From Devosia sp. SL43 (GTDB taxonomy: Bacteria > Pseudomonadota > Alphaproteobacteria > Rhizobiales > Devosiaceae), in NCBI RefSeq assembly GCF_021729885.1, contig NZ_CP063401.1:3092501-3156500 (forward strand): a stretch of DNA of 64,000 nt, in the 5' to 3' direction. Of the stretch, positions 27,365 through 36,246 are shown piece by piece. Below the pieces are notes generated by a model. That model made no database searches. It was not told where the DNA came from and saw nothing but the letters and a program-made list of their open reading frames with translations. The translations under genes and the position numbers were made by a program. The first letter of the stretch is position 1. Every line of letters begins with the position of its first letter.

Positions 27365-28414
27365 GTGGTGCGCGACCCGAGCCGCAAAGTAGGGATCAAG
27401 GACGTCGCCGGGGCAGCCGATGTCGCCGTGTCGACAGTGTCCCACGTTCTCAACGGCACCGCGCCAATCTCGGCCGAAGTGCGCGATCGGGTCCTCAACG
27501 CAGCCAATGCCCTGGGCTACCTAGCGCGGCGGCGGGAAAAGGCCAGCATCGCCGTGCTGCGCTCAGTGCTGCTGGCGGTGCCCAGCGATACCCTGCCGCA
27601 CAATGAGCACAACCTCTTTTCCTGGACGCTGCTCAGTGCCCTGACACGGGAATGCGAGCGCCGGGCCATTCGTGTCGTCCCCCTTGAGATCGACAAGCCG
27701 GTCGTGAGTGGCGCCCGCGTGGTGGAGATGGCCCGGGCGGCGGATGTGGACGGGATTCTCCTGCTGAGTGAAGATCGGTCCGACCTGCTGCAGGAGATTG
27801 CCGCCTCGCGCATTCCGGCCGTGCTGATGAATGGCGAAGATCAGGAGATGCAGGTCGACAGCGTCACGCCGGGCAACCGCTTTGGCGCCCGCTATGCCAC
27901 CAACTGGCTGATCGGCCAGGGCCACCGCAATATCATGCATCTGAGTTGGGAAGGCCGCTCCACGGTGCGCCGCCGCCGCGACGGTTTTCTTGATGCCTTC
28001 CGGGTCAACGGCCTGTCACTCGACACCGCACATGTCCATCTAGCCGAGGGCTACCTGCCCGAATTGGGTGGCCGCGCTATAGAGAGCTGGCTGGACCGCC
28101 ATAATGGGTTGGGGGGCATCACGGCCATTTTTTGTGCTGCCGATAACCTGGCGCTGGGCGTGATGGCTGCCCTGGGCAGAGCCGGCATCAGGATGCCGCA
28201 GGACGTGTCCATCGTCGGCTTTGACGGCGTAGCGATCGGTGAGTTTACCTCCCCGGCCTTGACCACAGTCAGCGTGCCGCTCGAACATATGGGGCCTGCG
28301 GCTCTGCATCTGCTTGAGCAGCGCATCGTCAACGCGTCACTGAACCCTCCAGCGCATCGCCTCGAACTGGGATGCCGGCTCACCATCCGAAGCAGCGCCC
28401 GCATGATCGGCTGA
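27365..28414 (+). CDS. LacI family transcriptional regulator
   Basis: The 349-residue protein has an N-terminal LacI helix-turn-helix and hinge (IKDVAGAADVAVSTVSHVLN, then RDRVLNAANALGYLARR) and a periplasmic-binding-protein-like sugar domain ending FDGVAIGEFTSPALTTVSVP. GTG 27365 is the start, with a second GTG one codon later; it follows the PHP gene by 18 bp. It is likely to control the mannosidase genes, the transporter operon or both, with a sugar as effector. Its stop codon meets that of the opposite-strand ROK gene directly (TGATCA). Confidence 0.9.
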   Translation: MVRDPSRKVGIKDVAGAADVAVSTVSHVLNGTAPISAEVRDRVLNAANALGYLARRREKASIAVLRSVLLAVPSDTLPHNEHNLFSWTLLSALTRECERRAIRVVPLEIDKPVVSGARVVEMARAADVDGILLLSEDRSDLLQEIAASRIPAVLMNGEDQEMQVDSVTPGNRFGARYATNWLIGQGHRNIMHLSWEGRSTVRRRRDGFLDAFRVNGLSLDTAHVHLAEGYLPELGGRAIESWLDRHNGLGGITAIFCAADNLALGVMAALGRAGIRMPQDVSIVGFDGVAIGEFTSPALTTVSVPLEHMGPAALHLLEQRIVNASLNPPAHRLELGCRLTIRSSARMIG

Positions 28415-29626
28415 TCAGCGCGAGGGCAGCGCGCCGAACAGGTCATCGAGCAGCTGGCCGCGTGCCAGCTTCAGCGCGCCAAGCAGGCCAGCACGGCTCC
28501 CGCTGCGGCTGCGCACGATACTGACCGGCCTCAGCCAGGTGGAGGCGACCAGGCTTGAGACACGCTGGATGAATTCGGGCCGCGCCCCGATGCTGCCACC
28601 GAACACGACGAGATCAGGATCGAGCAATGCCAGGAGCGCCAGAACGGCACGCGCCACATGCTCCGCCGCCTGATCCAGGACCCACAATGCGCTCGCTGAG
28701 CCAGCCTCGGCGGCCGTGAAGATGTCGCGCACCGTATGAGTGGGGTCCCCGCCCGCAGCGACATAGGCGTGCCGGATGCCCGTCTCTCCCACTTGCTCTT
28801 CCAGCGATGGGATGCCCGGTGCATCGATCCGCCAGAGCGGCATATAACCAACTTCGCCTGCGCCGCCATGGGCGCCGCGCAGCAGCTGGCCGTTGATCAT
28901 CAGCGCTCCCCCTATACCGGTCCCGAGGGCAATGAATGCCGCATTCTGCCGATCGGGAGCGCCGTCCTGCCCGACTTCTGCCAACAGAGCGAGATTGACG
29001 TCATTGTCGATCAGTATGTCGACGCGCAGGGCGTCTTGCAGGCCTGCCAGGAGGTTGCCGCCTTCCAGCCCTGGCAGATTGCCCGCCAGGCTCAGATCGG
29101 CTGTGAGGGGATGCACGGCGGCCGGGACGCCAACCGCCGCGGTGCGTAGCCGGAACCGGGGGATGCTGGCCGTCCGGCACAGCGCGTCCGCCATGCGGGC
29201 AAGCTGCGCGATCAAGTCCGTCGCGCCGGTTTGGGCGGTGGGCTCGGTCAGTTCGGCAAGCACCTCGCCGCGCAGGTCGGCAATGGCCCCGGCGACCTTG
29301 GTGCCGCCAATGTCGAACCCAAGTACCAGCGCAGCGTCCGCCTGTAGCGCGTAGGACAGCTGCGAGCGTCCCGGTGCCCCGCCGAGCTGCCCCTCGACCT
29401 TGACCATGCCGAGCTTCTCGAGACTTGCCAACAATTCGGACACCGCCAGTTTCGACAGGCCTACCCGCTGCGACAGTGCCGGACGTTGCAGGGGTTCGCC
29501 GGTCATCATCGTTTCGACCAGCAGCCGTAAGTAACCAGCTTGTGAATTTTTTCGCGCCGATAGCGGTGCCAACGCAGCCGGGCTGTTGGGGCCTCTACGT
29601 GCTTGATTCAGCTGCCAATCTTCCAT
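28415..29626 (-). CDS. ROK family transcriptional regulator, lacking the zinc-binding cysteine motif
   Basis: The 403-residue protein has an N-terminal winged helix (QRPALSQRVGLSKLAVSELL at about residues 47-66) and a ROK sugar-kinase-like domain. The domain shows the ATP-type motif LGFDIGGTKVAGAI, the catalytic-type Asp in LIDNDVNLALLAE, and GTGIGGALMINGQLLRGAHG with GEVGYMPL. The CxCGxxGCxE zinc motif that should follow is absent; that stretch reads IDAPGIPSLEEQVGE. It is closest in layout to NagC/Mlc/XylR regulators. GGGGAG precedes ATG 29626. It is divergent from the ABC importer operon at 29906 and likely regulates it. Confidence 0.88.
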   Translation of the reverse strand: MEDWQLNQARRGPNSPAALAPLSARKNSQAGYLRLLVETMMTGEPLQRPALSQRVGLSKLAVSELLASLEKLGMVKVEGQLGGAPGRSQLSYALQADAALVLGFDIGGTKVAGAIADLRGEVLAELTEPTAQTGATDLIAQLARMADALCRTASIPRFRLRTAAVGVPAAVHPLTADLSLAGNLPGLEGGNLLAGLQDALRVDILIDNDVNLALLAEVGQDGAPDRQNAAFIALGTGIGGALMINGQLLRGAHGGAGEVGYMPLWRIDAPGIPSLEEQVGETGIRHAYVAAGGDPTHTVRDIFTAAEAGSASALWVLDQAAEHVARAVLALLALLDPDLVVFGGSIGARPEFIQRVSSLVASTWLRPVSIVRSRSGSRAGLLGALKLARGQLLDDLFGALPSR

Positions 29627-29714
29627 TCAAGCTCCCCGCTGAACATCCCGGCATTCCCAAAAATTCGTGATCGTGCAAATTTTTTCTTATTGCGTGTTGG
29701 CAAAACTGCCTTGA

Positions 29715-29728
29715 TACATGGACATGTA
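29715..29728. promoter_or_regulatory. Candidate operator in the ROK/importer divergent region
   Basis: TACATG-GA-CATGTA is a perfect 6-bp dyad with a 2-bp spacer, about midway between the ROK ATG at 29626 and the importer ATG at 29906. The surrounding 280 bp are clearly more AT-rich than the genes. A LacI or ROK protein could bind here; no protein can be assigned from sequence alone. Confidence 0.35.
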
Positions 29729-29856
29729 ACAGCACAAATCTCGGCAAAGATACAAGCCAATTGTACGATCGGGTGTTGGAGCAAAGAGAGGATAGGGAGG
29801 CGATCATGCAAATAGTTTCATGCACGATAGGCTTTACCTTGAAAGGTTCATGATGC

Positions 29857-29882
29857 CCTAATTCACCCGCAGGTGAATTAGG
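29857..29882 (+). promoter_or_regulatory. Perfect 11-bp hairpin in the importer leader
   Basis: CCTAATTCACC and GGTGAATTAGG pair over 11 bp with a CGCA loop. The hairpin ends 23 bp before the binding-protein ATG at 29906 and just ahead of the AAGGGAAG ribosome site. It has no T-tract, so it is not a simple terminator. It could act in the mRNA (stability or translation control) or as a DNA operator. Confidence 0.6.
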
Positions 29883-29905
29883 CAGAAGCACAAGGGAAGA
29901 AATCA

Positions 29906-31813
29906 ATGAGTGCCAACAAGTGGATCACGCGCCTGGCGCTTGCGGCCATGTCGGTGACGGCGCTGGCCGGCTCGGCCTGGGCATTCCAGGAAGCGCCGAT
30001 GCTGACCGAAATGGTCGAGGCGGGCTCCCTGCCTGCTGTTGACGAGCGCTTGCCGACCAAGCCAACCGTCGTCAATGCGCTGACCGTCGGCGAATACGGC
30101 GGCACCTGGCGCCGTGCCTTCAACGGTCCGGGCGACCGCTGGGGTCCGACCAAGCTGATGGAAGAGCGCGTGCTCAAATGGGCCGCCGACGAGAATGGCG
30201 GCGCAGTGCTGGTGCCGGGCTATATCGAAAGCTATTCAGTCAACGAAGACTCCTCGGCATTCACCTTCACCCTTCTCGAAGGGCTCAAGTGGTCAGATGG
30301 CGTGCCGGTTACCACCGAGGACGTGCGCTTCTGGTACGAGGACATCTTCCTCAACGCCGACATCGTGCCCAATATCGACGCGACTTTCGCGCCGGGCGGC
30401 AAGCCAATGGAAATTGAGATCGCCGACGAACGCACCTTCACCGTGAAGTTCGGCCAGCCCTATGTCTACTTCCTGCAGATTCTGGCCAAGGACTCCACCG
30501 GCGAGCCCAGCCTGGACCGCCCGAGCTTCCTGTTTCCCAAGCACTATCTCAGCCAGTTCAACAACAAGTATGCCAGTGAGGAGGAGCTCGCCGCAGCTGC
30601 GGCTCAGTTCAACGTTGCGGGCTGGATCGACCTGTGGGGCTCCAAGGGCGCCGCGACGGCCTGGTGGCTCAACCCCGATCTGCCGGTGCTGACCGCCTGG
30701 AAGGTCGAGACCCCACCGCCCGCCGATACCGTGGTGATGGTCCGCAACCCCTACTATTACGCTGTCGACCAGGAAGGGAACCAGCTTCCCTATATCGATC
30801 GCATCGAGCACCGCCTGTTCCAGGATCCCGAAACGCTCAACCTGATGATCGCCCAGGGCGAACTGGACATGCAGGATCGCCACCTGAGCCTGGCAAACTA
30901 CACCTTCTACAAGGAAAACGAGGAGCGTGGCGGCTACCAAATCGTCACCTGGAAAGACTCCAATATCTGGTCTCTCGTGCCCAACATGACGACCAAGGAC
31001 GAGGTGCTGAAGGTCCTGTTCGAGAATGAAGCCGTTCGACAGGCCCTCTCGGTGGCGATCGACCGCGACTTGATCATCGAGCTGACCCAGTCTGGCCTGT
31101 CCAAGCCCATCCAGGCTGCGCCGGTTTCGGGGTCGCAATACTACGACGAGGCACTGTCCACCCACTGGACTGAATATGATCCGGACCTTGCCAACGAACT
31201 GCTCGATGGGGCCGGCCTGACCGAGCGTGACGATCAGGGTTTCCGCCTTCGTTCGGACGGCCAGCGCCTGAGCATCGTCGTCGAGGCCAATGATCCATCC
31301 CAGGCCAAGACGCTGGAATTGCTGACCGAGAACTATGCCGAGGTCGGTATCGAGATGCTGCCACGCGTCATCGATCGGACCCAGTGGGACAATAACCGCG
31401 CCAACAACGACTTCCAGATGCAGTGGATGCCCTATGACCGCATGACCTATGTCCCGGCCGATCCGCGGCGCCTGATGGGTTCGGACAGCTTCGGCAACGA
31501 ATACTACAAGTGGTACTCCACCGGCGGGACCTCGGGCATCGAGCCCAGCGCTGACAATGCGCTGCGCGACATCTTCGATCTGTGGGATCAGGCTTCCCAG
31601 GCCGCCTCTGTGGACGTGGCCGATGGCCATGTGCAGGAAATGGCGGAGATCTTCGCCAATCAAGGCTGGGTAATCGGCGTCTACGGCGAAGGCCCGGTGG
31701 TCAACGTCGTGTCCAACCAGATGCAGAACGTGCAGCCCGATCTCGTGCAGGATGATATCTTCCGCGGCGTGGGTATGGCCCGCACCCAACAGTTCTGGCT
31801 CGACCAGAACTGA
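29906..31813 (+). CDS. ABC transporter substrate-binding protein, peptide family (SBP_bac_5), probable oligosaccharide binder
   Basis: The 635-residue protein has a Sec signal peptide (WITRLALAAMSVTALAGSAWA, cleavage near residue 27) and the family 5 fold, with TFTLLEGLKWSDGVPVTTEDV and VRQALSVAIDRDLIIEL segments. At over 600 residues it matches the larger subgroup of peptide-class binding proteins, which in rhizobia includes the alpha-galactoside binder AgpA, rather than DppA (about 535). A strong ribosome site AAGGGAAG precedes the start. The neighbouring GH38 enzyme and sugar regulators suggest it binds a mannose-containing oligosaccharide; this is inference. Confidence 0.87.
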   Translation: MSANKWITRLALAAMSVTALAGSAWAFQEAPMLTEMVEAGSLPAVDERLPTKPTVVNALTVGEYGGTWRRAFNGPGDRWGPTKLMEERVLKWAADENGGAVLVPGYIESYSVNEDSSAFTFTLLEGLKWSDGVPVTTEDVRFWYEDIFLNADIVPNIDATFAPGGKPMEIEIADERTFTVKFGQPYVYFLQILAKDSTGEPSLDRPSFLFPKHYLSQFNNKYASEEELAAAAAQFNVAGWIDLWGSKGAATAWWLNPDLPVLTAWKVETPPPADTVVMVRNPYYYAVDQEGNQLPYIDRIEHRLFQDPETLNLMIAQGELDMQDRHLSLANYTFYKENEERGGYQIVTWKDSNIWSLVPNMTTKDEVLKVLFENEAVRQALSVAIDRDLIIELTQSGLSKPIQAAPVSGSQYYDEALSTHWTEYDPDLANELLDGAGLTERDDQGFRLRSDGQRLSIVVEANDPSQAKTLELLTENYAEVGIEMLPRVIDRTQWDNNRANNDFQMQWMPYDRMTYVPADPRRLMGSDSFGNEYYKWYSTGGTSGIEPSADNALRDIFDLWDQASQAASVDVADGHVQEMAEIFANQGWVIGVYGEGPVVNVVSNQMQNVQPDLVQDDIFRGVGMARTQQFWLDQN

Positions 31814-31824
31814 TCGCAGACAAC

Positions 31825-31897
31825 AGGCCCGGGGACAGTCCCGGGCCTCGATTACCGCGACCGGTGCCGGCTTGGAACTCGATCAGGCCGGCACCGG
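31825..31897 (+). promoter_or_regulatory. Two tandem stem-loops between binding-protein and permease genes
   Basis: The first stem pairs AGGCCCGGG (31825-31833) with CCCGGGCCT (31840-31848). The second pairs CCGGTGCCGG (31861-31870) with CCGGCACCGG (31888-31897) around a 17-nt loop. Neither has a T-tract. Such structures after a binding-protein gene commonly protect the upstream mRNA segment, so the binding protein is made in excess over the permease. Confidence 0.65.
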
Positions 31898-31916
31898 ACG
31901 GGAGAGGACCGGCAGC

Positions 31917-32903
31917 ATGATTGCCTTTATTCTGCGGCGCGCGCTTCTGGCGATACCGACGCTGATCTTCATTTCCTTCATTTCCTTCGTCATCATCCAA
32001 TTGCCACCAGGCGACTACGTGTCCGCCTATGCAGCAGAGCTGCGCCGCACCGGAGACTACATCACCACCGCGCAGGAAGCCGTGATGCGTCTGCAGATGG
32101 GGCTGAACGATCCGCTGCTGGTGCAATACTGGCGCTGGATCACTGCCATCGTGCTGCGCGGCGACTTCGGCTATTCGCTGGACTGGAACGCCCCAGTCTC
32201 CTCGCTGATTTGGGACAAATTGGCCCTGACGCTGGCCATTTCCACGGTCAGCCTGGTTTTGACCTGGCTCATCGCCATTCCGGTCGGCGTCTATTCCGCC
32301 ACAAGGCAATATTCCTTCTTCGACTACGTGTTCACCGTCTTCGGCTTTCTCGGTAAGGGCACCCCGGATTTCCTCCTGGCGCTTGTGCTGATGTGGCTCA
32401 GCTTCGTCTATCTGCAGATAGACGTGGGGGGACTGCTGTCACCGCAATACCAGAGCGCCCCTTGGAGCGTGGACAAGGTCATCAACCTGTTCCAGCACCT
32501 GTGGATACCCCTGGTGGTGCTGGCGACAGGTGGCGCGGCCGGCCTTATCCGCGTCATGCGCGCCAACATGCTCGACGAACTGGGCAAGCCCTATGTCGAA
32601 ACCGCCTACGCGCAGGGCCTGAGCGAAGGCAAGGTCGTGTGGAATTATCCGGTCCGCGTCGCGCTGAACCCGTTCATCTCTACTGTCGGTTGGGCGCTGC
32701 CGGCGCTGTTCTCGGGCGACATCATCACCGCGGTCGTTCTCAATCTGCCCACCACCGGTCCGCTGCTGCTGCAGTCGCTCAAGATGCAGGACATGTATCT
32801 GGCCGGCAGCTTCATTCTCATCCTCAGCGTGTTCACCGTCATCGGAACGCTGATTTCCGACATTCTCCTGGCGTGGTTCGACCCGCGCATTCGCTACGCG
32901 TGA
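31917..32903 (+). CDS. ABC transporter permease, DppB-like
   Basis: The 328-residue membrane protein begins MIAFILRRALLAIPTLIFIS, the standard DppB/OppB first helix, and shows the LGLND-like element as MGLNDPLLVQYWRWI. It has about six helices, a coupling loop (VETAYAQGLSEGKVVWNYPV) and the family C-terminus DILLAWFDPRIRYA. ATG 31917 lies after a GGAGAGG ribosome site and just behind the stem-loops. It pairs with the permease that follows 10 bp downstream. Confidence 0.9.
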   Translation: MIAFILRRALLAIPTLIFISFISFVIIQLPPGDYVSAYAAELRRTGDYITTAQEAVMRLQMGLNDPLLVQYWRWITAIVLRGDFGYSLDWNAPVSSLIWDKLALTLAISTVSLVLTWLIAIPVGVYSATRQYSFFDYVFTVFGFLGKGTPDFLLALVLMWLSFVYLQIDVGGLLSPQYQSAPWSVDKVINLFQHLWIPLVVLATGGAAGLIRVMRANMLDELGKPYVETAYAQGLSEGKVVWNYPVRVALNPFISTVGWALPALFSGDIITAVVLNLPTTGPLLLQSLKMQDMYLAGSFILILSVFTVIGTLISDILLAWFDPRIRYA

Positions 32904-32913
32904 GGCCCGCCCC

Positions 32914-34047
32914 ATGACCGAAGAGACCGTTGCGATCGCTTCGCCCAAGGCGAAGGACCACAAGGAAGACCTGTACACCGCCAAGCCATGGCAGCTGATC
33001 TGGCGCCGCTTCTCCAAGCACGTTCTCGCTGTTGTATCGCTCTGGTTTCTGGTGCTCCTGGCGCTCTGCGCCGTCTTTGCCGAGCCCGTGGCGCCCTATG
33101 ATCCGTTCAAGGTGGAGCGCCTGCGCACACTGGCGCCGCCGACCCCCATTCAGTTCATTCACGAAGGACAACTGCGCGCCCCGTTCGTCTATGGGCTTTC
33201 GCGCGAGCGTGATCTCGACACAGCGCGTGTGCTCTACGAGACCGACACCGAAACGGTCCTGCCCATACAGCTATTCTATGCCGGCGACGACTACAGTTTC
33301 TTTGGCCTGTTCACCACCGATATCCACCTGTTCGGTGTCGAGGGCCGGCGCGAATACATCAACCTGTTGGGCACCGACGACCTCGGTCGCGACGTGTTTT
33401 CCCGACTGGTCCATGGTGCGCGCGTCACCCTGTCGGCGGGTCTGGTCGGCGTCGCCTTTGCCTTTGTCCTGGGCCTCACCCTGGGATCGATTTCGGGCTA
33501 TTTCGGTGGCTGGATCGACAGCTCGATCCAGCGCTTGATGGAGTTCATCCGCTCCATTCCGACCATCCCCTTGTGGATGGGCCTAGCCGCTGCCCTGCCG
33601 ATCGCGTGGGATCCGATCTGGGTCTATGTGCTGATCACGCTCATCCTGGCTTTGATCGGCTGGACCCATCTGGCGCGTGTGGTGCGTGGGCAGTTCTTCG
33701 CCATCCGCAACGAGGATTACGTGATGGCGGCGCGGCTGGCCGGGGCCAGCGAATACCGCATCATCACCAAGCATATGCTGCCCTCGATGACCTCCTACAT
33801 CATCGCGGCGCTTACGCTGGCCGTGCCGGAAATGATCCTGGGCGAAACGGCCCTGAGTTTCCTCGGACTCGGCCTGCGCCCGCCGGTGGTGAGCTGGGGC
33901 GTGCTGCTGCAGGACGCACAGAACCTGCGGTCGATCTCGCTGGCCCCCTGGCTCCTGTCGCCGGGTATCGCGGTGGTGCTCACCGTACTGGCCTTCAATT
34001 TCCTGGGCGATGGCCTGCGCGATGCGGCCGACCCCTATGGACAATAG
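32914..34047 (+). CDS. ABC transporter permease, DppC-like with long periplasmic insert
   Basis: The 377-residue protein is about 80 residues longer than a standard DppC permease. After the first helix (about residues 33-55, ending APYDPF) there is an insert of some 80 residues (LSRERDLDTARVLYETDTET and onward) before the conserved LLGTDDLGRDVFSRLVHGAR. Five more helices follow, with a coupling loop AARLAGASEYRIITKHMLPS and the end GDGLRDAADPYGQ. Permeases with this insert accompany the large, sugar-type family 5 binding proteins, which supports oligosaccharide transport. Confidence 0.88.
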   Translation: MTEETVAIASPKAKDHKEDLYTAKPWQLIWRRFSKHVLAVVSLWFLVLLALCAVFAEPVAPYDPFKVERLRTLAPPTPIQFIHEGQLRAPFVYGLSRERDLDTARVLYETDTETVLPIQLFYAGDDYSFFGLFTTDIHLFGVEGRREYINLLGTDDLGRDVFSRLVHGARVTLSAGLVGVAFAFVLGLTLGSISGYFGGWIDSSIQRLMEFIRSIPTIPLWMGLAAALPIAWDPIWVYVLITLILALIGWTHLARVVRGQFFAIRNEDYVMAARLAGASEYRIITKHMLPSMTSYIIAALTLAVPEMILGETALSFLGLGLRPPVVSWGVLLQDAQNLRSISLAPWLLSPGIAVVLTVLAFNFLGDGLRDAADPYGQ

Positions 34048-34050
34048 ACC

Positions 34051-35091
34051 ATGACCACACTTGCAATGCCTGCCGAGCGTCTGCTCGAACTCGACAATGT
34101 CCATGTCCACTTCCCGCTGCGCGAGGGGCTGGTCAAGGCCGTCAACGGCGTGTCCTATCACGTCAACAAAGGCGAGGTTCTCGGCATTGTCGGCGAGAGC
34201 GGCTCGGGCAAATCCATCACCGCGCGTGCCATCATGCGCCTGCTACCCAAGCGCGCCGTCGCACCGGAAGGCGCCATTCGCTTCCGTGCCCGTAGCGGGG
34301 AGGGCTATGACCTCGCAACGCTCGATCGCAACAGCCGCGCTATCCGCCAGGTGCGCGGCCAGCATATCGGCATGATCTTTCAGGAGCCGATGACGGCGCT
34401 CTCGCCGGTCCATTCCATCGGCACCCAGATCATGCGCACCGTCCAGCTGCACAAGGGCCTGAGCCGCGCGGCGGCGCGCGAACGCGCCATCGACCTGCTC
34501 GGCAAGGTACAGATGCCTCGCCCGGCCCAGATGGTCGACGCCTTTCCGCACCAGCTTTCGGGCGGCATGCGGCAGCGCGCCATGATCGCCCTGGCCATAT
34601 CCTGCGACCCCAGCCTGCTCATCGCTGATGAGCCGACCACGGCGCTCGACGTGACCACCGAGGCGCAGATCCTCGAACTGCTCAAGCAGCTGCAATCCGA
34701 GCTGGGCATGGCCATCATCTTCATCACCCACAATTTCGGCGTCGTCGCCGACATCGCCGATCGCGTGTCCGTGATGTATCTGGGCCGCATGGTCGAGACC
34801 GCCTCGGTCGACGACATCTTCTACGCGCCCAAGCACCCCTATACGCAGGCACTGCTGCGCTCGATCCCGCGTCTCGGCGTCGATCAGGGCCGCCGTCTGC
34901 CCACCATTCCGGGCATGGTCCCCGACCCGTTCAGCGTGCCACCAGGCTGCGCCTTCAATCCGCGCTGCGGCCACGCCGTGGCTGGTCTATGCGACGTCAT
35001 CGTGCCACCCGAAAAGCAGTTCGGCTCACAGATGTCGCGCTGCCATATCGCCGAACAATTCGTCACATCTGGGGAGCCAGCCCATGTCTGA
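34051..35091 (+). CDS. ABC transporter ATP-binding protein, DppD-like
   Basis: The 346-residue ATPase has Walker A GESGSGKS, signature LSGGMRQR, Walker B LLIADEP and switch His in FITHN. It has the oligopeptide-class C-terminal extension with a cysteine cluster typical of DppD/OppD (PPGCAFNPRCGHAVAGLC), which in relatives binds an iron-sulfur cluster. It starts 3 bp after the permease stop and overlaps the next ATPase by 8 bp, so the two are translated together and form a heterodimer. Confidence 0.92.
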   Translation: MTTLAMPAERLLELDNVHVHFPLREGLVKAVNGVSYHVNKGEVLGIVGESGSGKSITARAIMRLLPKRAVAPEGAIRFRARSGEGYDLATLDRNSRAIRQVRGQHIGMIFQEPMTALSPVHSIGTQIMRTVQLHKGLSRAAARERAIDLLGKVQMPRPAQMVDAFPHQLSGGMRQRAMIALAISCDPSLLIADEPTTALDVTTEAQILELLKQLQSELGMAIIFITHNFGVVADIADRVSVMYLGRMVETASVDDIFYAPKHPYTQALLRSIPRLGVDQGRRLPTIPGMVPDPFSVPPGCAFNPRCGHAVAGLCDVIVPPEKQFGSQMSRCHIAEQFVTSGEPAHV

Positions 35092-36136
35092 TCTGCCGGC
35101 TGGCGCGGGCCTGTCCCTGCCCGATGACGTGCTGTTCTCGGTGCGCAACCTCAAGAAGTATTTTCCCATCCATGCCGGCTGGCTGAAGCGTCACGTTGGC
35201 GACGTCAAGGCAATCGACGACGTCTCGCTCGACATCCGCAAGGGCGAAACTCTCGGCCTTGTGGGTGAAAGCGGCTCTGGCAAGTCCACCGTCGCCCGGC
35301 TGATGCTGCGCGCCTATGATTTGACTGAAGGGCAGATCCTGTTCCGCCGCGCCAGTGGCGAGGTGGTTGATCTGTCCGGTCTCAGTGATCGCGAAATGCG
35401 CCCGCTGCGCGCCGAAATGCAGATGATCTTTCAGGATCCCTATTCCTCGCTCAACCCGCGCATGACCCTGCTCGAACTGGTGGGCGAGCCGATGGTGATC
35501 CACGGCGCCGGCGGCCAGAGCGAAATCCGCGACCGGGTTGCCGAGCTCCTCAAGGTCGTTGGCCTCCGCCCGGAATTCGTCAACCGCTATCCCCACGCCT
35601 TCTCCGGTGGACAACGCCAGCGCATTGGCATTGCCCGCGCTTTGGCGCTTAATCCGAGCTTCATCGCCGCCGACGAAGCCGTCTCGGCGCTTGACGTGTC
35701 GGTGGCGGCGCAGAACATCAATCTGTTGCAGGATTTGCAGGAGCAGTTTGGTCTCACCTACCTGTTCATCACCCACGACCTGGGGATGGTCGAACACATC
35801 GCCGACCGGGTCGGGGTGATGTATCTGGGGCGGCTGATGGAGGTTGCGCCGACCGAGCTGCTGTTCTCCAAGCCGCTCCATCCCTATACCGAAGCCCTGA
35901 TGGCCGCCGTGCCGCAACCCGATCCGCGCGGCAACCGCACTCGTAAGCGCGTGCCGCTCAAGGGCGAAATCGCCAATGCGGCAAACCCGCCGTCCGGATG
36001 CAGCTTCCATCCTCGTTGCCCCTATGCGCAGCCCCGGTGCAGCGCCGAGGTTCCGGCCCTGCGCAGCGTGGACAGCGGGCGGCAGGTGCGCTGCCACTTC
36101 GCCGAGGAGCTGTCGCTGATCGGGGCCGTCGCATGA
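35084..36136 (+). CDS. ABC transporter ATP-binding protein, DppF-like
   Basis: The 350-residue ATPase has Walker A GESGSGKS, signature FSGGQRQR, Walker B FIAADEA and switch His in FITHD. The C-terminal extension carries the same kind of Cys motif (PSGCSFHPRCPYAQPRC). The N-terminal FPIHAGWLKRHVGDVKAIDD insert is typical of the DppF half of the pair. It completes the importer that starts at 29906. Its stop overlaps an ATG at 36133 that is one possible start of the following unknown gene. Confidence 0.92.
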   Translation: MSDLPAGAGLSLPDDVLFSVRNLKKYFPIHAGWLKRHVGDVKAIDDVSLDIRKGETLGLVGESGSGKSTVARLMLRAYDLTEGQILFRRASGEVVDLSGLSDREMRPLRAEMQMIFQDPYSSLNPRMTLLELVGEPMVIHGAGGQSEIRDRVAELLKVVGLRPEFVNRYPHAFSGGQRQRIGIARALALNPSFIAADEAVSALDVSVAAQNINLLQDLQEQFGLTYLFITHDLGMVEHIADRVGVMYLGRLMEVAPTELLFSKPLHPYTEALMAAVPQPDPRGNRTRKRVPLKGEIANAANPPSGCSFHPRCPYAQPRCSAEVPALRSVDSGRQVRCHFAEELSLIGAVA

Positions 36137-36246
36137 TTGTTTCCTCCCGGAGAACTACACCGGCGCTGCTGGACGAGCGGGCCTGCCTGCTGCGTATTAG
36201 AGCGCCGGTCTTTTCTCCGCCACGCCCGCCCTTGGATTGTTTGCCG

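Noticed and set aside
30293..31789. Open frame of 498 codons antisense to the importer binding protein
   Set aside because: The sense strand encodes a signal peptide and a family 5 fold; the antisense product has no recognisable feature.
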